DNA from: DASUPK01 sp036377415
GTDB taxonomy: Bacteria; Actinomycetota; Thermoleophilia; Solirubrobacterales; 70-9
NCBI GenBank assembly: GCA_036377415.1
Contig: DASUYK010000026.1
Coordinates: 1 to 8,168 of the forward strand
Length of the DNA stretch: 8,168 nt
Direction: 5' to 3'
Shown here piece after piece: positions 5,717-8,168 of this stretch (position 1 is its first letter; every line of letters starts with the position of its first letter). The position numbers and the translations under genes are program-made. The notes under the pieces are model-generated. The model was given only the letters and a program-made list of their open reading frames with translations, ran no database searches and had not been told where the DNA came from.

Positions 5717-6337
5717 ATGGACGGCGACCTGTTCTACGTGATCGGCGTGATCTTGGTGCTCGCGGCCGTGGTCCTCTCATTTCTGGGCGTCCGCAGCGCC
5801 GGCTCGTTCCCGCAGAACCGGGTGATGCTGATCGGCGTGACCGCGCTCTTCGCGACGATCGTCGGGGTGACGATGGCCTTTGCGATCGACCTCTCCGAGG
5901 AGGAGCAGGCGCATCGCGAGCAGGAGCTCGCCCAGGAGGAACAAGAGGCGGAGGCGCCCCCTCGGAGCCCGGGTGGTCAGCCCCAGGCGAGCGAGGGCGG
6001 CAACCAGCAGGACCCCGAGACCGCTCAGGCGACGTCGCTGGCAGTGACCTCGCCCGAGGACGGCGGATTGGCGTTCGAGCCCGACGGCCTCGAGGCGAGC
6101 CCCGGCAACCTGACGATCACCTACACGAACCCCTCCGCCGTTCCCCACAGCCTCGCCCTGGAGACCAACGACGGGAACGTGCTCGGCGAGACCTCGGTGT
6201 TCACCGACGGCGAGGAGTCCGTGGAGCTCCAGAGCCTCGCCCCCGGGGAGTACGTCTTCTTCTGCACCGTTCCGGGACACCGCGAGGCCGGAATGGAAGG
6301 GGATCTGACGGTGGAGGGGAACCCGCCCGTCGGCTGA
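5717..6337 (+). CDS. Membrane-anchored cupredoxin (plastocyanin/azurin-like blue copper protein)
   Basis: A 206-residue protein with two hydrophobic segments at about 5-25 and 36-57, which should cross the membrane. A charged Glu/Gln-rich linker (about 59-105, possibly coiled-coil at first) follows, then a cupredoxin domain (about 106-201). Candidate type 1 copper ligands are all present: H144 in NPSAVPHSL, C183 and H188 in FFCTVPGH, and M193 in AGMEG. The Cys-x4-His-x4-Met spacing is standard for plastocyanin-like domains. The likely role is one-electron transfer on the outer face of the membrane, or copper binding; the partner is unknown. With two membrane helices, both the N-terminus and the copper domain would face outside. 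The gene starts 41 bases after recX and ends 44 bases before miaB, with no functional link to either visible. It has its own candidate promoter, and I do not recognise a specific gene name. Confidence 0.88.
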   Translation: MDGDLFYVIGVILVLAAVVLSFLGVRSAGSFPQNRVMLIGVTALFATIVGVTMAFAIDLSEEEQAHREQELAQEEQEAEAPPRSPGGQPQASEGGNQQDPETAQATSLAVTSPEDGGLAFEPDGLEASPGNLTITYTNPSAVPHSLALETNDGNVLGETSVFTDGEESVELQSLAPGEYVFFCTVPGHREAGMEGDLTVEGNPPVG

Positions 6338-6369
6338 TCTTCCACACCTGGATCGTGGTAGCTAGTTGC

Positions 6370-6375
6370 TTGAAT
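6370..6375 (+). promoter_or_regulatory. Weak candidate -10 element for miaB
   Basis: TTGAAT matches four of six TATAAT positions and ends 6 bases before ATG 6382. No Shine-Dalgarno sequence precedes that ATG, so a leaderless start is possible. The second base of the hexamer, usually A, is T here, so confidence is low. Confidence 0.25.
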
Positions 6376-6381
6376 TCCCGT

Positions 6382-7704
6382 ATGGAGCGCCGCTACCACG
6401 TCACCACGTTCGGGTGCCAGATGAACGAGCACGACTCCGAGCGGATGCGGGGAATGCTCGACTCGCTCGGCTACGTCGAGGTGGAGAGCCGCGACCAGGC
6501 CGACCTGATCCTGTTCAACACCTGCTCGATCCGCGAGTCGGCCGACAATCGGTTCATCGCGCACCTCGGCGAGGCGAAGCGGCTCAAGTCCGAGGACCCG
6601 GCGCGGGTCGTCGGCGTTGGCGGCTGCTGGGCCCAGTCGGTCAAGGACGAAGTGTTCAGTCGGTTTCCCTTCGTGGACGTCGCCTTCGGCCCCGGCCAGA
6701 TCCATCGTCTCGCCGAGTTCCTTACCTCGGACTCGCTCACGGCGCAGGGCTACTTCGAGTTCGAGGACGTCTCGGGACACCTGCCGATGAAGCGGGCACG
6801 CGAGTTCCAGGGCTGGGTCCAGATCTCGCAGGGCTGCAACTGTGTTTGCTCGTACTGCATCGTCCCGTCGGTGCGCGGTCGCGAGGTGAGTCGTGACCCG
6901 GACGAGCTGATCGCGGAGGTGCAGCGACTCGCGGCGGACGGGGTCCACGAGGTGACGCTGCTCGGCCAGAATGTCAACAGCTACGGGCGAGACTTGGCTC
7001 CAGAGCATCGAATCAGCTTCGCCGAGCTGCTCGCCCGCGTCGACGCGATCCCGGGGGTGGAGAGGATCCGCTACACGAGCCCCCACCCAAAGGACATGCG
7101 CGAGGACGTGATCCGGGCCCACGCCGAGCTCGGCTCGCTCTGCGAGCACATCCACCTGCCGCTCCAATCGGGATCGAGTCCGGTGCTGAAGCGGATGCGC
7201 CGCACCTACACGCGCGAGCGCTACATGGACCGGGTCGCGATGATCCGGGAGCACGTCCCCGACTGCGCGATCACCACGGACATCATCGTCGGCTTCCCGG
7301 GCGAGTCGGACGATGACTTCGAGCAGACCTTGGAGGTCGTCGACCAGGTCGGCTACGACGGCGCCTTCACCTTCATCTTCTCGCCCAGGCGGGGAACGGA
7401 GGCCGCCGAGATGGAGGGCCAGCTCTCCCATGCCGTGAAACGCGACCGGATGCAGCGCCTCGTCGAGCTCGTCCAGCGGCGTGCGCGAGAGCGCGCCGAG
7501 CGATTCGTCGGCCGAACAATGGAGGTGCTGGTGGAGGGACCGAGCCGGACTGACGCATCGCGACTGCGGGGGCGCACCCGGCACAACAAGACCGTCAACT
7601 TCGACGGCACCGCGAACCCGGGAGAACTGGTCGAGGTGACGATCGACACCGCCTCTTCGACCACGCTCTCCGGCACCGAGCGCCTGCTCAGCCGGGCGGC
7701 CTGA
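6382..7704 (+). CDS. miaB: tRNA-2-methylthio-N6-dimethylallyladenosine synthase
   Basis: A 440-residue radical-SAM methylthiotransferase that converts i6A37 to ms2i6A37 in tRNAs reading UNN codons. The N-terminal MTTase domain has the three cysteines for the auxiliary iron-sulfur cluster: C12 in FGCQMNEHDSERM, C48 in NTCSIRE and C82 in GGCWAQ. The radical-SAM CxxxCxxC motif is C152, C156, C159 in GCNCVCSYCIVPSVRGRE; an additional Cys (C154) lies inside it. Family motifs LLGQNVNSYG, HLPLQSGSSPVLKRMRR and TTDIIVGFPGE follow, and a TRAM RNA-binding domain occupies about 381-438. The FGCQMNEHDSERM start distinguishes MiaB from RimO and MtaB. ATG 6382 gives the typical MiaB N-terminus. A GTG at 6355 would add nine residues unlike the family. 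miaA, which makes its substrate, begins 14 bases downstream, so the two are probably co-transcribed. Confidence 0.96.
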   Translation: MERRYHVTTFGCQMNEHDSERMRGMLDSLGYVEVESRDQADLILFNTCSIRESADNRFIAHLGEAKRLKSEDPARVVGVGGCWAQSVKDEVFSRFPFVDVAFGPGQIHRLAEFLTSDSLTAQGYFEFEDVSGHLPMKRAREFQGWVQISQGCNCVCSYCIVPSVRGREVSRDPDELIAEVQRLAADGVHEVTLLGQNVNSYGRDLAPEHRISFAELLARVDAIPGVERIRYTSPHPKDMREDVIRAHAELGSLCEHIHLPLQSGSSPVLKRMRRTYTRERYMDRVAMIREHVPDCAITTDIIVGFPGESDDDFEQTLEVVDQVGYDGAFTFIFSPRRGTEAAEMEGQLSHAVKRDRMQRLVELVQRRARERAERFVGRTMEVLVEGPSRTDASRLRGRTRHNKTVNFDGTANPGELVEVTIDTASSTTLSGTERLLSRAA

Positions 7705-7718
7705 GCCCCTCCCGCACG

Positions 7719-8168
7719 ATGCGCGTGATCGCGCTGTTCGGCCCGACGGCGGTGGGCAAGACCGGCGTGGCGCTCGAGCTCGCCGACCGGCTTCGGGAGC
7801 GAGGGGAGGACCCCGTAGCCGTCAACTGCGACTCGATCCAGGTCTACCGCGGACTCGAGGTCCTGAGCGGCGCCGCCTCCCGCGAGGAACGGGCTCGGCT
7901 CGAGCACCGGCTCCTGTCGTTCGTCGACCCGACCGAGGAGTTCAGCGCCGGTCGCTATGCGGAGCTCGCCCACCGCGAGATCGACTCCCTGATCTCCGAG
8001 GGGCGGGCCCCGATCGTCGTCGGCGGCACCGGCCTGTACCTGCGGGCGGCGCTCGCCGACCTCGATCTCCGTCCTCCGGTTCCGGAGGAGATCCGCCTGG
8101 AGGTTGAGCGGGAGATCACCGAACGCGGGGCAGCTGCAGTCCACGCCGAGCTCGACCGCGACGTCCGC
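7719..8168 (+). CDS. miaA: tRNA dimethylallyltransferase, 5' part cut by the window edge
   Basis: The first 150 codons of MiaA, with the frame open to the last base. MiaA transfers the dimethylallyl group of DMAPP to N6 of A37 in tRNA, producing i6A37 for MiaB. Visible motifs are the P-loop GPTAVGKT (8-15), the substrate-recognition segment CDSIQVYRGLEVLSG (37-51, including D38, S39, Q41 and Y43), DPTEEFSAGRY (70-80) and VVGGTGLYLRAAL (100-112). All are standard for the family. ATG 7719 places the P-loop at the usual distance from the N-terminus. No ribosome binding site is obvious, as expected for translation coupled to miaB. Roughly half the protein lies outside the window. Confidence 0.93.
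   Translation, partial: MRVIALFGPTAVGKTGVALELADRLRERGEDPVAVNCDSIQVYRGLEVLSGAASREERARLEHRLLSFVDPTEEFSAGRYAELAHREIDSLISEGRAPIVVGGTGLYLRAALADLDLRPPVPEEIRLEVEREITERGAAAVHAELDRDVR

Noticed and set aside
6121..7584. A 487-codon minus-strand open frame opposite miaB and the cupredoxin gene
   Set aside because: It mirrors two well-supported genes and its translation resembles no known family.
7353..8144. A 263-codon minus-strand open frame opposite the miaB and miaA ends
   Set aside because: It is antisense to two clear genes and has no domain of its own.

Overview
The window comes from a high-GC bacterium and carries the conserved actinobacterial-type cluster around recA: cinA, thpR, recA, recX, a cupredoxin gene, miaB and miaA. 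GC content, dense packing, probable leaderless promoters and a Gram-positive/actinobacterial-type LexA box all point to Actinomycetota. Gene order and protein style suggest a deep lineage such as Thermoleophilia, but this is inference and nothing in the window fixes the taxon. No rRNA, tRNA, CRISPR array or insertion sequence is visible. No stretch over 300 bases lacks a gene.

Layout. Bases 1-74 hold no identifiable gene. cinA (75-1373, +) encodes a two-domain CinA with a C-terminal NMN-amidase-type domain. A minus-strand alpha/beta hydrolase of the epoxide-hydrolase type (1388-2263) sits between cinA and the recA unit. thpR (2367-2975, +) encodes an RNA 2',3'-cyclic phosphodiesterase. A LexA/SOS box lies inside its 3' end, about 120 bases before recA. 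recA (2988-5225, +) is interrupted in frame by a 362-residue intein (3639-4724) with complete splicing residues and a LAGLIDADG homing-endonuclease domain. The intein lies in RecA's DNA-binding loop L2. recX (about 5218-5675) follows; as read here it has a frameshift near 5401-5408 and no ATG, GTG or TTG start for its first half. A membrane-anchored blue-copper (cupredoxin) protein (5717-6337), miaB (6382-7704) and a 5' fragment of miaA (7719 to the edge) complete the window.

How it fits together. RecA is the recombination and SOS co-protease, RecX its usual modulator, and the LexA box predicts damage induction. Every RecA made must first splice out an intein that splits the loop contacting DNA, so recombination depends on splicing. 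MiaA and MiaB perform the two successive steps of ms2i6A37 tRNA modification. CinA and ThpR are household enzymes often found near recA. The most notable features are the recA intein, the SOS box inside thpR and the damaged recX reading frame.
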